Both the position numbers and the translations under genes were made by a program. Below the pieces are notes generated by a model. The model worked only from the letters and a program-made list of their open reading frames with translations, had not been told where the DNA came from and ran no database searches. This document shows, in pieces, positions 51,856 to 60,392 of a stretch of DNA of 64,000 nucleotides (the stretch's first letter is position 1; every line of letters begins with the position of its first letter). The stretch is from Dinoroseobacter shibae DFL 12 = DSM 16493. Its GTDB lineage: Bacteria > Pseudomonadota > Alphaproteobacteria > Rhodobacterales > Rhodobacteraceae. The DNA lies in contig NC_009955.1 of NCBI RefSeq assembly GCF_000018145.1, positions 1-64,000 of the forward strand, written 5' to 3'.

Positions 51856-53406
51856 TCAGCCCATTGCGAAAGCGCCGACAGACGCCTTGCCCCTCACCCC
51901 GCCTCCCAGTGTGTTCGTCATTGCGTTTTCGAATGCCGTCACAACTTTGTTGGGCGTATCTGCCGACGTATGTTCGAAGAGTAGCGCGTCGTGCATCGGA
52001 AGGACGATGGTAACGTCGTCTAATTTGCCAACGTCCAGCAGCGCCCTCTTGAAGATGAGGGACGCCGTCCCCTGTACGACTTGGCTCACAGAAGATCGCT
52101 GTTCTTTAGCGGTCAGCGGACCGTCGCGCTCGCGTAGATAGTGGTTGCCGAGCAAGGTCGCCACACGGCCGTTGGCTTGGAAATCGGCCCACACCGACCT
52201 CTTCCAGGTCTCGTACTGCGCGAATAGTCCGAACGCATTCTTGGCCCGAGTCCGATCTACGCCTAGCGAAACTGCTGCGTCGATCAAGGCCTTCTTGCTC
52301 ATCCCATAGGCGTAGGACAGAAAGAGCTGCTTGGCAGCCTTTCTGTTCCCTGAAAGCCCAAGGTGCGTGGTGGCGAAAAGATCGTACATATCACCTGCAG
52401 CGTAGAGCTTCATCAGCTCGCAATCCTTTGAGAGCGCGGCCATTATCCCGACCTCGTACTGATCGAAGTCCACGTAGCTCAACTCAGCACCCTCGCGACC
52501 GGCAATGATGCCGCGATATTTCTTTGACATGTTCTGCAGACTGGGGCTGCGCAAATGGATGCGCGAGGTGCGGGAACCAAATACATCCAATACTGGCCGC
52601 ATGATTGTGGTCGACAGGGCTAGCGAACCCAGCACCCGCCGTGCGGTGTCCGCCGCCTGCAGGGCTATGGTGTCGCTCCCGAAGTCCCGTTGGTGCGGCA
52701 CGTACTCGAGGAGATACTCGATCGAAACATCGTCCAGTTCGAACCCATCCGCACGCAGCTTTTCCTCCAGCGCCGATCTGTTTGGAGTTTCCAACGGCAT
52801 GTCGTGCTTCGCAGAGTAATTCTTGAGGCACGTGAAGTAGTCATGTTCCGCCTCGGCGCGCATCTCCGACAATCGCTGCCTGTCGACCATGATGCCAACG
52901 GCCATCGCGCTTTGAAGCAACCGGTAGACCGGTACTTCAACAGTAAGGAAGCGTTCCGCTTCGCCTGTAAGCTTCGCGCGCTCAAGCAGGGCAAGATACA
53001 TTTTCGCAAGCGCCTCTGCCGCCTTGGACGCGACACCTGGCTCGAACGGTAGGCCTTTATTGAACATCCGCTTGTAAGCGGAGCACACCTCCTGCTCGGC
53101 ACCATACTGTTCAAGAACAGCGGTTACGTCGTGCTTCTCGCGTGCCAAACGATCTTCAGGGTTTCCACTGGTGGATATCCGGAATTCGTCGAGATCAATT
53201 ACCGTATTTGGCAGCGTTTTCGTCTTATCGAACAACACATCACGTATCATCCAGAAATCATGGCAGACTACGGCGCCGGAGAATCTGACGACGTCCTGGG
53301 CGTCAGTTTCGAGCAGCTGTCCGTCGTCAAACCAGTAGAAGCTGTCTTCGCCCCGCCCAGTAAAGTCCTTCAAGAAGAGGAGCAGTTTCCAAGCTTGGTC
53401 AATCAT
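51856..53406 (-). CDS. Minimal family-A DNA polymerase coupled to a reverse transcriptase
   Basis: The 516-residue protein has the Pol I palm/fingers core. Motif A is 'SYVDFDQYEVGIMAALS' (catalytic Asp313, the steric-gate-type Glu318 kept). Motif B is 'NRKAAKQLFLSYAYGMS' and motif C 'PMHDALLFE' (His-Asp 472-473, with Ala where Pol I has Glu). The N-terminal 100 residues look like a degenerate 3'-5' exonuclease fold ('VVCHDFWMIRDVLFD', 'VIDLDEF') lacking the DxE metal pair. There is no 5' nuclease domain. The ATG overlaps the RT stop by 8 bp, so the two are translated together. Second-strand DNA synthesis on RT product is a reasonable inference. Confidence 0.88.
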   Translation of the reverse strand: MIDQAWKLLLFLKDFTGRGEDSFYWFDDGQLLETDAQDVVRFSGAVVCHDFWMIRDVLFDKTKTLPNTVIDLDEFRISTSGNPEDRLAREKHDVTAVLEQYGAEQEVCSAYKRMFNKGLPFEPGVASKAAEALAKMYLALLERAKLTGEAERFLTVEVPVYRLLQSAMAVGIMVDRQRLSEMRAEAEHDYFTCLKNYSAKHDMPLETPNRSALEEKLRADGFELDDVSIEYLLEYVPHQRDFGSDTIALQAADTARRVLGSLALSTTIMRPVLDVFGSRTSRIHLRSPSLQNMSKKYRGIIAGREGAELSYVDFDQYEVGIMAALSKDCELMKLYAAGDMYDLFATTHLGLSGNRKAAKQLFLSYAYGMSKKALIDAAVSLGVDRTRAKNAFGLFAQYETWKRSVWADFQANGRVATLLGNHYLRERDGPLTAKEQRSSVSQVVQGTASLIFKRALLDVGKLDDVTIVLPMHDALLFEHTSADTPNKVVTAFENAMTNTLGGGVRGKASVGAFAMG

Positions 53407-55099
53407 ACTCACTGACCTCGTCGACAAGGTTTAGCAGATCGGGCGCTTCCCGTTTTGCAAAGGGAAGACCTTCCTCGCTGGTGTAACGCTCGGCTCTTGG
53501 CCCTGTGCCCTTGAGGCAGATAGGCACAAGGCCATAGAGCGGCTTGAGGTCATCTTTGTGAAGCACCGAGGAGGCAATCAAGAGATAGCGGGCGTTCTGA
53601 TAAGGCAGTTCGCTAAACTTTTCGATGCATCCGCGGATAAGTGCCGTCTCACCGACACACCGCAGCCAGATTAAGATGGCAGCAGCCTCGCCGGACCTGA
53701 TGTCCTCGTGGAGCTTCCTAGCGGCGAGATCAACCAACCTATCCGATCGGTGTCTCTTCGACCCAAGCAGCATCCAAATGTTGTAGTTCTGCCAATCGTG
53801 GATGGCTCGGTCCTCCGCCAACAGAAACCCCTCCAGCGCCGGAAGGCATTGGCCATCTCGGTCTAGTGTTGAAATAAGCCGGCAGTATTGATCTGTGGAT
53901 ACAGCATGCTCCGAAAGCGAGCGGGAAAGCGTATCGAGCAGTGAAGCTGATAGTGCGTCGCCGACGTCGAAGAGGCCAGATTCCACAATCTGGGCCACGC
54001 GGTTTACCGCGAAGCGGAACTGTCGCGTTTGAGTGTCACCAGCTTCAATGCAGCTGGTCAGGATACCAAAGATGTATTCAACAGAACGGGTCACAATTCT
54101 GCGGCTCCGAGATTGCCACATCTGATTAATGGCGGTGGTCGCGCTGTCTTGCGAAGGGAAGTGGGCGACCAACTTCTCTAGTGAAGCGTTAGGCGGCAAT
54201 ATCTCGGTCTTACTCGCGTTGATGTTCAGGCCGACCTTCCGTAGCTCCCTGATAATATCCTGGAGTGCGCGGCGCGCGTGGATCTCCGTGTCGGCCAAAA
54301 CGCGGATGTCGTCCACGTATCTGTAGTAATCGTAACCCTTCTTGGCCATTTCGCGATCAACGGAAGAGAGCAGGATGTTGGAAAGAAACGAAGATGCGTC
54401 CCGGTTCTGTGGTAGACCATGGTCGCGGCTGAACGTCCATTGTTCGAGCAGCCTGTCCAACGTACGGATAGCATTGCGAATTTGGAGCTTTTCAGGGCCC
54501 GTCGCCACGATCTCTGGTATAGCCTTCTCCAAGGCTGCGATGATCTGCTCTCGCGAGATGTTCTCGAAAAAATTGCTGAGATCGGTCACCAGAAGATGCT
54601 GGTTCGATCGGGCGAACGTAAGAGTTATCCCCTCAAATGTGAACCATCGATCGATCTTGTTCTTGAACAAGTATTTGGAGTTCTGCGGCGCAGAGTCGTG
54701 GCGGTAGCTTAGCACTCGGTGGCTGAGCAGACTGTCATAGTAAGGAATAAGGAAGGTGCAGATCGCCTGATAGACAAACCTATCAAAGAAATCGGTTTCC
54801 AGACCGTAGCGTTCCCCATAGCCTTTCTTGGGAATGTTACGGACAACGCTGCGGGTGCCGAGGTACACACCGTTCCATTCCTGCAGTAGAGAAAGGACGA
54901 TGCGTTTGGCCTCGTCCGGATTCTTAAATATATCGTCATATTGCAGGCAGTCGAAGTACCAGTCGTCCCTCATGTCCTGTCGTAGGTGCTTGAGCACGAG
55001 ATCAAACTGGATCGGAAAGCCAAGGGCTTGCCCCTTATCCCAAAATTCAGCACTTAGTGTATATTCGGCGTCATCACCTTGTTGACTGTAATCTGACAC
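53399..55099 (-). CDS. Reverse transcriptase of the unknown/DRT-like (UG) type
   Basis: The 566-residue protein has an RT core: 'RNIPKKGYGERYGLETDFFDRFVYQAI', motif A 'LLVTDLSNFFENIS' (Asp173), motif B 'HGLPQNRDASSFLSNILLSSVD', and motif C 'YYRYVDDIRVLAD' (YVDD 261-264). A helical C-terminal half (about 320-566) without maturase, HNH or integrase features follows. This shape matches phage-defence RTs (DRT/UG/Abi) rather than group II introns or retrons. GTG start. It is cotranscribed and coupled with the family-A polymerase. The upstream 260 bp may hold an RNA partner. Confidence 0.9.
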   Translation of the reverse strand: MSDYSQQGDDAEYTLSAEFWDKGQALGFPIQFDLVLKHLRQDMRDDWYFDCLQYDDIFKNPDEAKRIVLSLLQEWNGVYLGTRSVVRNIPKKGYGERYGLETDFFDRFVYQAICTFLIPYYDSLLSHRVLSYRHDSAPQNSKYLFKNKIDRWFTFEGITLTFARSNQHLLVTDLSNFFENISREQIIAALEKAIPEIVATGPEKLQIRNAIRTLDRLLEQWTFSRDHGLPQNRDASSFLSNILLSSVDREMAKKGYDYYRYVDDIRVLADTEIHARRALQDIIRELRKVGLNINASKTEILPPNASLEKLVAHFPSQDSATTAINQMWQSRSRRIVTRSVEYIFGILTSCIEAGDTQTRQFRFAVNRVAQIVESGLFDVGDALSASLLDTLSRSLSEHAVSTDQYCRLISTLDRDGQCLPALEGFLLAEDRAIHDWQNYNIWMLLGSKRHRSDRLVDLAARKLHEDIRSGEAAAILIWLRCVGETALIRGCIEKFSELPYQNARYLLIASSVLHKDDLKPLYGLVPICLKGTGPRAERYTSEEGLPFAKREAPDLLNLVDEVSEYD

Positions 55100-55360
55100 G
55101 AACGATGGCTCTCTTTCGGAAACAAATTCACATCGCCTTTCGGAGGCATTTTGCTACTCTACCGTGCCCACGCAGAAGAGCCAGCCGGATTTGCTTAGAC
55201 CGCATACCTCAATGTCAACCAAGCTATCGCCCTTAGTAGCCTCGCTGGTTTCGTCCACCTGACGGTTTCAGATCCGGTAGCTGCGCATAGCTGCCGTTCG
55301 TCCATTCAACAGCAGAGGTCGGCTTCCGTCCTCCCCGACATACAGGCGATGCTAGCCACC
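55100..55360 (-). other. Gene-free leader of the RT-PolA operon, possible ncRNA
   Basis: These 261 bp between virD4 and the RT start hold no ORF with a credible start. Features seen are an imperfect stem CGGTAGCT...AGCTGCCG (55275-55296) and a minus-strand TTGACA (55218-55213), with a weak TAAGCA 15 bp later. Several known defence RTs copy an RNA encoded directly upstream of the RT gene, so this is the place to look for a template RNA. No direct evidence for one. Confidence 0.35.
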
Positions 55361-57364
55361 CTATCGAGCAACCAGCTTTTCACCGCCATCGCCCTCCTGC
55401 AGCATCGCCTCCATGTCGTCCAAGCCATCGACAGCAGAGCGCAACTGAGCTTCATCATCCACGCCCACTGTCTCGGCATCCGCAACCTGGCCCCCAAAAT
55501 CCATTTCCATCTGTCGCTGTTCCTCGGCGATAACGGCTAGAACGACGGGCGCGGTCTTTTTTAGGGCGACGTCGGTTTGCCCTGACGGTTGACTGCCCGC
55601 TTCTTGGCGTGTGGTCTCCACAACGGCGTCAGACCCACCTGGTCCGTTCGCGGGCGGTGTCATCGGCATGGCGCGCATGCTCAGCGGCAGCGTGCCTTGC
55701 GGCCCCCCTCCCCCCGGCTCCGGAAACGGCAACTCCCCTGTCTGCGCCGCGTGGATCGCCTTGAACAGCCGATCATCGAAGTACTGGATCCGCTTTGCAC
55801 GGACCGGCATCTGGGCATCGATGACCATGACGATTTCATCGAGCGGCAGGCGGCGCGCCTCATCTTCGGGCAACAACGAGCTCTCTTCAGTCCGCGTGGA
55901 TTGGCTGCGCCCTTCAAAGGGGTTCTTGCCGATGGACTGCGAGCGCGTGACGACGGTCTTCGTGGTCTTGCCGACCGCTTTGCTCAGCTCCTCGACGGTC
56001 TTTTCATCGGAGGGCGTCAGATAGAGCTTCACGCCCGCGTTGCCCTGCAGGGCTCGACGGGTGTTCTCGCCGTAGATTTCATCGAGGGCGGGGATGGTTT
56101 GGGTGACCACGGCGAGGTGACCACGATAGGTGCGCAGGGTCTCGATGCTTTCTACCACAATGGGCATTTTGCCAAGGCGATTGAACTCGTCGAGCATGAT
56201 CATCACGGGCCAGGGTTCATCCGGCCCGGGATCCTTTTCCTGCATGGCGGAGAGAAGATCGGAGAAGAAGAGCCGGATCAGCGGCGCCAGCGGCTTCACC
56301 ATCAGCGGCTGGACCACCAGATAGACCGAGAAGGGCTTCTTGCGGATCGTCCGGAAATCAAAGTCCGACACCGCCGTCGCCTCATCGATGGCCGGGTTCT
56401 GCCATTGATCGAGCCCCGATGTCATCAGGAGCGAGACATAGGAGGTCAGCGTATCGTTGTTGGTTGAGGCCAGCCGCGTGAAGATCAACTTGGCGGCCCT
56501 GTTGTCGACCTCGTGGCCCCGCGCGAAATACTCCTTCTGCTTGTTTCCGCCCGAGGCGGCGATGCGGTAGATCTCGCCCAAGGTGGGGCGCTTGCGCTGG
56601 AAGGCCAGCAGGCCTGCCGCCACGAAGAGATCGATTCCGCCTTTGAGGAGGCCCTGCACCCGGTCGTTGTCACTCTGCAGGAAGAGCGTCGCCAGGAGCT
56701 GCAATTCCATCTGCTGGCGGGCGGGGTCTTTCAGTTGATAGATGCGCAAGAGCGGGTTGTAACGATGCGTGCGCTTGCCCTCCCAATCGGTGGGGGCAAA
56801 GCGATAGACCTTGTCGCCTTGGGCGGCGCGGTGCCGGGCCGTGGCCTCAAAGCACTCGCCCTTCACATCGAGCGTCACGGCGGAGCCTTGCCAGGTCAGC
56901 AGGTTCGGGATGACGAAGCCCGTGGTCTTGCCTCGGCCCGTGGGGGCCACGATCAGCGCATGCGGAAAAACCTTCGAGCAAATGTAATTGGCGCGGGAGC
57001 CCGGCGGCCCCAGCTTGCCGAGGATGAACCCGGTGCCGGGCGCCCCGAAGAACCCATTGGCCTTCATCTCGCGCGCGGTCTGCCAATGGGTCTGGCCAAA
57101 GCGTGTCAGGGCGGACCCTGAGAGGGCGAGGCTCAGCATCAGCCCGGCGGCGGCGAAGCTGCCGATGATCAGGTGAATAAGTTGCGCATCCTCCGGGCGG
57201 CGATCGAGGATCGCCATGTAGTTCTGCGCGATATAGGCAAAGTCGATCTCGGCCCCGAACCCGAGATCCTGGTAGGTCAGCACCGCCGAGGCGATGGTAT
57301 AGCCCATAGCCCCGGTCACCAGCGTTACCAGAAAGACCCCTGTGGCGATCCGCGCTTTTCCCAT
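55361..57364 (-). CDS. virD4: Conjugative coupling protein VirD4/TraG
   Basis: The 667-residue ATPase has two N-terminal membrane helices (about 8-30 and 60-85). Walker A is 'ALIVAPTGRGKTTGFVIPNLL', Walker B 'PVMIMLDEFNRLGKM', and 'LAVVTQTIPALDEIYG' follows. The C-terminal tail is Pro/Gly/Gln-rich. It brings the relaxase-DNA complex to the T4SS. ATG 57364 is used; TTG 57376 is an alternative that would overlap the relaxase stop. Confidence 0.94.
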   Translation of the reverse strand: MGKARIATGVFLVTLVTGAMGYTIASAVLTYQDLGFGAEIDFAYIAQNYMAILDRRPEDAQLIHLIIGSFAAAGLMLSLALSGSALTRFGQTHWQTAREMKANGFFGAPGTGFILGKLGPPGSRANYICSKVFPHALIVAPTGRGKTTGFVIPNLLTWQGSAVTLDVKGECFEATARHRAAQGDKVYRFAPTDWEGKRTHRYNPLLRIYQLKDPARQQMELQLLATLFLQSDNDRVQGLLKGGIDLFVAAGLLAFQRKRPTLGEIYRIAASGGNKQKEYFARGHEVDNRAAKLIFTRLASTNNDTLTSYVSLLMTSGLDQWQNPAIDEATAVSDFDFRTIRKKPFSVYLVVQPLMVKPLAPLIRLFFSDLLSAMQEKDPGPDEPWPVMIMLDEFNRLGKMPIVVESIETLRTYRGHLAVVTQTIPALDEIYGENTRRALQGNAGVKLYLTPSDEKTVEELSKAVGKTTKTVVTRSQSIGKNPFEGRSQSTRTEESSLLPEDEARRLPLDEIVMVIDAQMPVRAKRIQYFDDRLFKAIHAAQTGELPFPEPGGGGPQGTLPLSMRAMPMTPPANGPGGSDAVVETTRQEAGSQPSGQTDVALKKTAPVVLAVIAEEQRQMEMDFGGQVADAETVGVDDEAQLRSAVDGLDDMEAMLQEGDGGEKLVAR

Positions 57365-57372
57365 GGCGGCGC

Positions 57373-59706
57373 TCAATGGACCTGACCCCGCTCGATCTCG
57401 CCATCCACATCGCCAGTGCGGTGTTTTTCATATTCGGTGTCGGCAAGATCATCGACCACCTGGCGCAAGGCCTCCGTGTTGGCCGTCGCTGCATCCGATT
57501 GCAGGTAGACCTTGGCGACATAGAGCCGGTCGAGGCGGTCCTCGAGAACCTTGTCCAGCGCATCGGCATCGCCGGATGTGAGCCGGTCTAGTTGGCGAAC
57601 GTCCAGCACCCGCGCGATCTCGCCGCGGAAGGCGTCCCGCTCCGCCTCGGTCTCGAAGGGCGCGGACAACTCCCCCGCCCGTTCATGGTCCACGACACGC
57701 GCAATCTCGTCTGCAAGGCGGTCGGCACGGTCAGACTGCGGCGCAGTTTCATCGCGGGTCGCGATGATGTCGTCGCGCGTGCCAGACCCAAGCCCGTCGC
57801 GCATCTCGTTTTCGCGGCGGACCTGATTGATGGCCTCCGTGTCCCGGATCTCGACGACGGCCGCATAGGTCGCGCCAAGCCCGCGGGCGAGGTGGGACGG
57901 CATGTCCGGATAGCGCGCTCGTAAGTCATCCGTGACAGCATCTGCAACGGGCGTGCGGACGTCGCGTGCCTCCATGATCCGGTCGACCTCACGGGTGATC
58001 TCGCTGGCGCGGGCCGCATCGGTAATGGTCTCCCTGTAAGGCTCAGACCGGTCAATCACATCGCCAGGGCGTGCGAGCAGATCCGGGTGTGCCTCGAGAT
58101 ATGCACGCTGCTCCGTCTCGATCCGGCGCTCCGCCCGTGAGACAACCTCCCAGTCCCGGTCCTCGATCTGCTGCGCGGTCAGGCCGTCTGCGCGCATCTC
58201 CTGACGGATTGTCCCTTCCATCGCCCGGACCGCGTCCTCATGATAATGGAACTGCTCGCTGACCGGTTCCGCTTCCATGACACCATCCCGGCGCAGCACG
58301 TTCTCCCGCTCCAAGAGCGTGCCAAGTTCGACGTGCACATCGTTGAGAATGTCGCGCGCCTGTTCCAGATCGGCGCGGCGTTCGAGGTTCAGATCGCGCG
58401 CCTCAGCCACTTTGGAGAGATCATTGGCGATCCATTGATGCTCGAGCGCTGCATTTGAGGCGCCCGTCTCGATCCGGGCCACCACTTCCGATGTGCTGAT
58501 CGCGGTGCCCCGTAGTGCCGCGTCAATGCGCGATCTCAGGTCGGGCTCGGCCAGTCGCTCGCGCTGGCTGGCGTCGATATTGGCTTCGGAATAGATCCCG
58601 CCTTCCGAGGGGGTCTCTGACAGCGTGGATGATCGCAGCCCCAAGGGCTGCATGTGCTGGACCTGCGTCTGGATCTCGATAAGGCGTTTTTCCAGCACGG
58701 GACGTTCCGCGTCAGACTTCTCGGCGATCATGCCCTGCACCCGCGCGAGCTTTTCCGCATAGAGGCTTCTCAGATCCTCGAAGCTTTGATCCTCGGCCAT
58801 ATACACATCTCCTGTTCGGTCCATCTGTCCGCCATGCGCCAGCACCTCGCCCGCGCGGAAGAGTGCCGCGGCGATGTCTTCCCGGGCCTCCCGGGAGGCC
58901 TCTGCGGCAAGCGAATGGTAGACGGTTCTGGTATTGGCGATCTCCGCCAGCGTCCGGGTCAGGTCCTGCCCCACGCGTTCGCGCTCGCGGGGCGCGCGAC
59001 CCTCTTCTTTCGCGGCATAGACCTCGCTAGTGCGGGCCGGGTAATGCACGACCCCGCGATCCACCCGGCGCGTGGCCTCCAGGCGCACGCCATACTTTTC
59101 GGCCTCCTCGACCATGGCGAGGCGGAAGTCGTCATAGTTGAAGCGGTGGTTGCGCCCCAGAAAGAAGAACTCGCCTTCCTGCGAGCGGCGGTTCAGCACC
59201 AAATGCGCATGCGGGTGATCGCGGTCCTCATGCACCGCGATGATGTAGTCGAAATGCCCCGCGTCGGTCTGGAAGAACCGCTCGGCCACATCCGTCGCGA
59301 TGTCGCGCACATCCTCGCCCCGCGTGCCGATTGGGAAGGACATGAGCATGTGGGTGGTCTGCCCAAGCTTGGGCTTGAAGCCCGCATCCCACCGCTTGGC
59401 AAAGCGCTCGGTCAGATCCTTGATGTCACCCGCCTCGAGCTTCGTCTTGCCATCCAAGAACCCGCTACTGTCCACGATATGGGTGGACTTGGTGGTGAGG
59501 TAATCGAGCTGGTTTGCGAGCTGCGATTTGGTATGCGTTCCCCCGCCCCGGATCGCCTTGAAGACTGCTGGCCGATGCCCTGCTGCCGCGCGCACAAGCT
59601 GGGTCTGCTTGGCCACGTGCAGCCCCTGCATTGAGCCCCGGACGCGGCTCCAGCCATCCCGAAAGACCTCGCCCGTGACGGCATGGACGGCATCATTCAG
59701 CCGCAT
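57373..59706 (-). CDS. Conjugative relaxase (VirD2/MobA-like, long C-terminal)
   Basis: The 777-residue protein has an N-terminal relaxase domain (about 30-230) with candidate tyrosine in 'QLANQLDYLTTKS' and the HUH metal site in 'DYIIAVHEDRDHPHAHLVLNR'. A long Arg/Glu-rich helical C-terminus follows. It nicks oriT and pilots the transferred strand. It overlaps the mobC-like gene by 14 bp and is followed 8 bp later by virD4. Confidence 0.92.
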   Translation of the reverse strand: MRLNDAVHAVTGEVFRDGWSRVRGSMQGLHVAKQTQLVRAAAGHRPAVFKAIRGGGTHTKSQLANQLDYLTTKSTHIVDSSGFLDGKTKLEAGDIKDLTERFAKRWDAGFKPKLGQTTHMLMSFPIGTRGEDVRDIATDVAERFFQTDAGHFDYIIAVHEDRDHPHAHLVLNRRSQEGEFFFLGRNHRFNYDDFRLAMVEEAEKYGVRLEATRRVDRGVVHYPARTSEVYAAKEEGRAPRERERVGQDLTRTLAEIANTRTVYHSLAAEASREAREDIAAALFRAGEVLAHGGQMDRTGDVYMAEDQSFEDLRSLYAEKLARVQGMIAEKSDAERPVLEKRLIEIQTQVQHMQPLGLRSSTLSETPSEGGIYSEANIDASQRERLAEPDLRSRIDAALRGTAISTSEVVARIETGASNAALEHQWIANDLSKVAEARDLNLERRADLEQARDILNDVHVELGTLLERENVLRRDGVMEAEPVSEQFHYHEDAVRAMEGTIRQEMRADGLTAQQIEDRDWEVVSRAERRIETEQRAYLEAHPDLLARPGDVIDRSEPYRETITDAARASEITREVDRIMEARDVRTPVADAVTDDLRARYPDMPSHLARGLGATYAAVVEIRDTEAINQVRRENEMRDGLGSGTRDDIIATRDETAPQSDRADRLADEIARVVDHERAGELSAPFETEAERDAFRGEIARVLDVRQLDRLTSGDADALDKVLEDRLDRLYVAKVYLQSDAATANTEALRQVVDDLADTEYEKHRTGDVDGEIERGQVH

Positions 59707-60274
59707 GGGCAAACTCCCTCAGCGCGGCCGTGGCCTGCAGCTGCATCGCGTCCCGACGACGGCGCAGGAGCAGGTCGATCTCGTCAGCGGAATCCAGGAT
59801 GAACCGCGCCAGCCCGCGCATCTGTGCGAGGCGCAATTCGGTGAACTCCGAGCCGGCCCCCTGCCCTTGCCGGTTGGCCTGCGTCATCTGCTTGGCAATC
59901 TGCGCGACCCCATTGCCGACCTCGTGCAGCGAGGCGCGGTAGCGCGCCATCTCAGCTGCCATCTGCGCGTCCGGAACGAACACCCCGCCTGCCGCCTGAA
60001 TGAGCCGCCGCAGCCCCTCGGCCCTGCTTTCGATCCCCGCCTTCGCCAACACCGCGTCGAGCGCCGCCAGCTCCGCAGCCGTGACCTTCACACTGACCGC
60101 TGAGACCGGGATCGCGGCATCCGTCTGGCGCTCGGCATCAGCTTTCAAGGTGTATTGGATTGCCCGAGGCGACACTCCAAACCGCTCCGCCAGCACAGAT
60201 GTCGAGACACCTTCCGCAGCTTCGCGAACGATCTCCATGCGGTCCGCATCTGTGAGACGTTTTGAGCGCGACAT
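59693..60274 (-). CDS. MobC-like relaxosome accessory protein
   Basis: The 193-residue protein has an N-terminal helix-turn-helix ('DRMEIVREAAEGVSTSVLAERFGVSPRAIQYTLKADAE') and a ribbon-helix-helix-like middle ('VKVTAAELAALDAVLAKAGIESRAEGLRRLIQAAGG'). The C-terminal helix is mobilisation-protein-like ('MARYRASLHEVGNGVAQIAKQMTQANRQGQ'). It should bind oriT and help the relaxase. First gene of the transfer-processing operon. Confidence 0.82.
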   Translation of the reverse strand: MSRSKRLTDADRMEIVREAAEGVSTSVLAERFGVSPRAIQYTLKADAERQTDAAIPVSAVSVKVTAAELAALDAVLAKAGIESRAEGLRRLIQAAGGVFVPDAQMAAEMARYRASLHEVGNGVAQIAKQMTQANRQGQGAGSEFTELRLAQMRGLARFILDSADEIDLLLRRRRDAMQLQATAALREFAHAAE

Positions 60275-60392
60275 GCGAAGAAAGCCCCCCTATTTCCTGC
60301 CACCTTCCACCAAGGCTGCCCCCACCTTACGATAATATACCTAGCTGTCAATTATATACTTACGTTGCATTCAGTCTCAGGCAGCCTTGGTG
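60275..60392. other. Candidate oriT / promoter region with a long inverted repeat
   Basis: CACCAAGGCTGCC (60308-60320) and GGCAGCCTTGGTG (60380-60392) are perfect 13-bp arms 59 bp apart around an AT-rich core. Directly upstream of a mobC-relaxase operon this is a normal place for oriT. The nic site is not identified. Confidence 0.5.
60330..60345. promoter_or_regulatory. Shared palindrome, copy 3 (CGATAATATACCTAGC), degenerate
   Basis: The left arm and centre match the sites at 28703 and 38701; the right arm is changed. It lies 56 bp before the mobC-like start, inside the inverted-repeat core, so it may link relaxosome expression to the virB operon. Confidence 0.4.

Noticed and set aside
53399-55099. 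Retron interpretation of the RT
   Set aside because: No msr/msd-like inverted repeats flank the gene in the proper place, and the long helical C-terminus and the polymerase partner are unlike retrons; a remote possibility remains.
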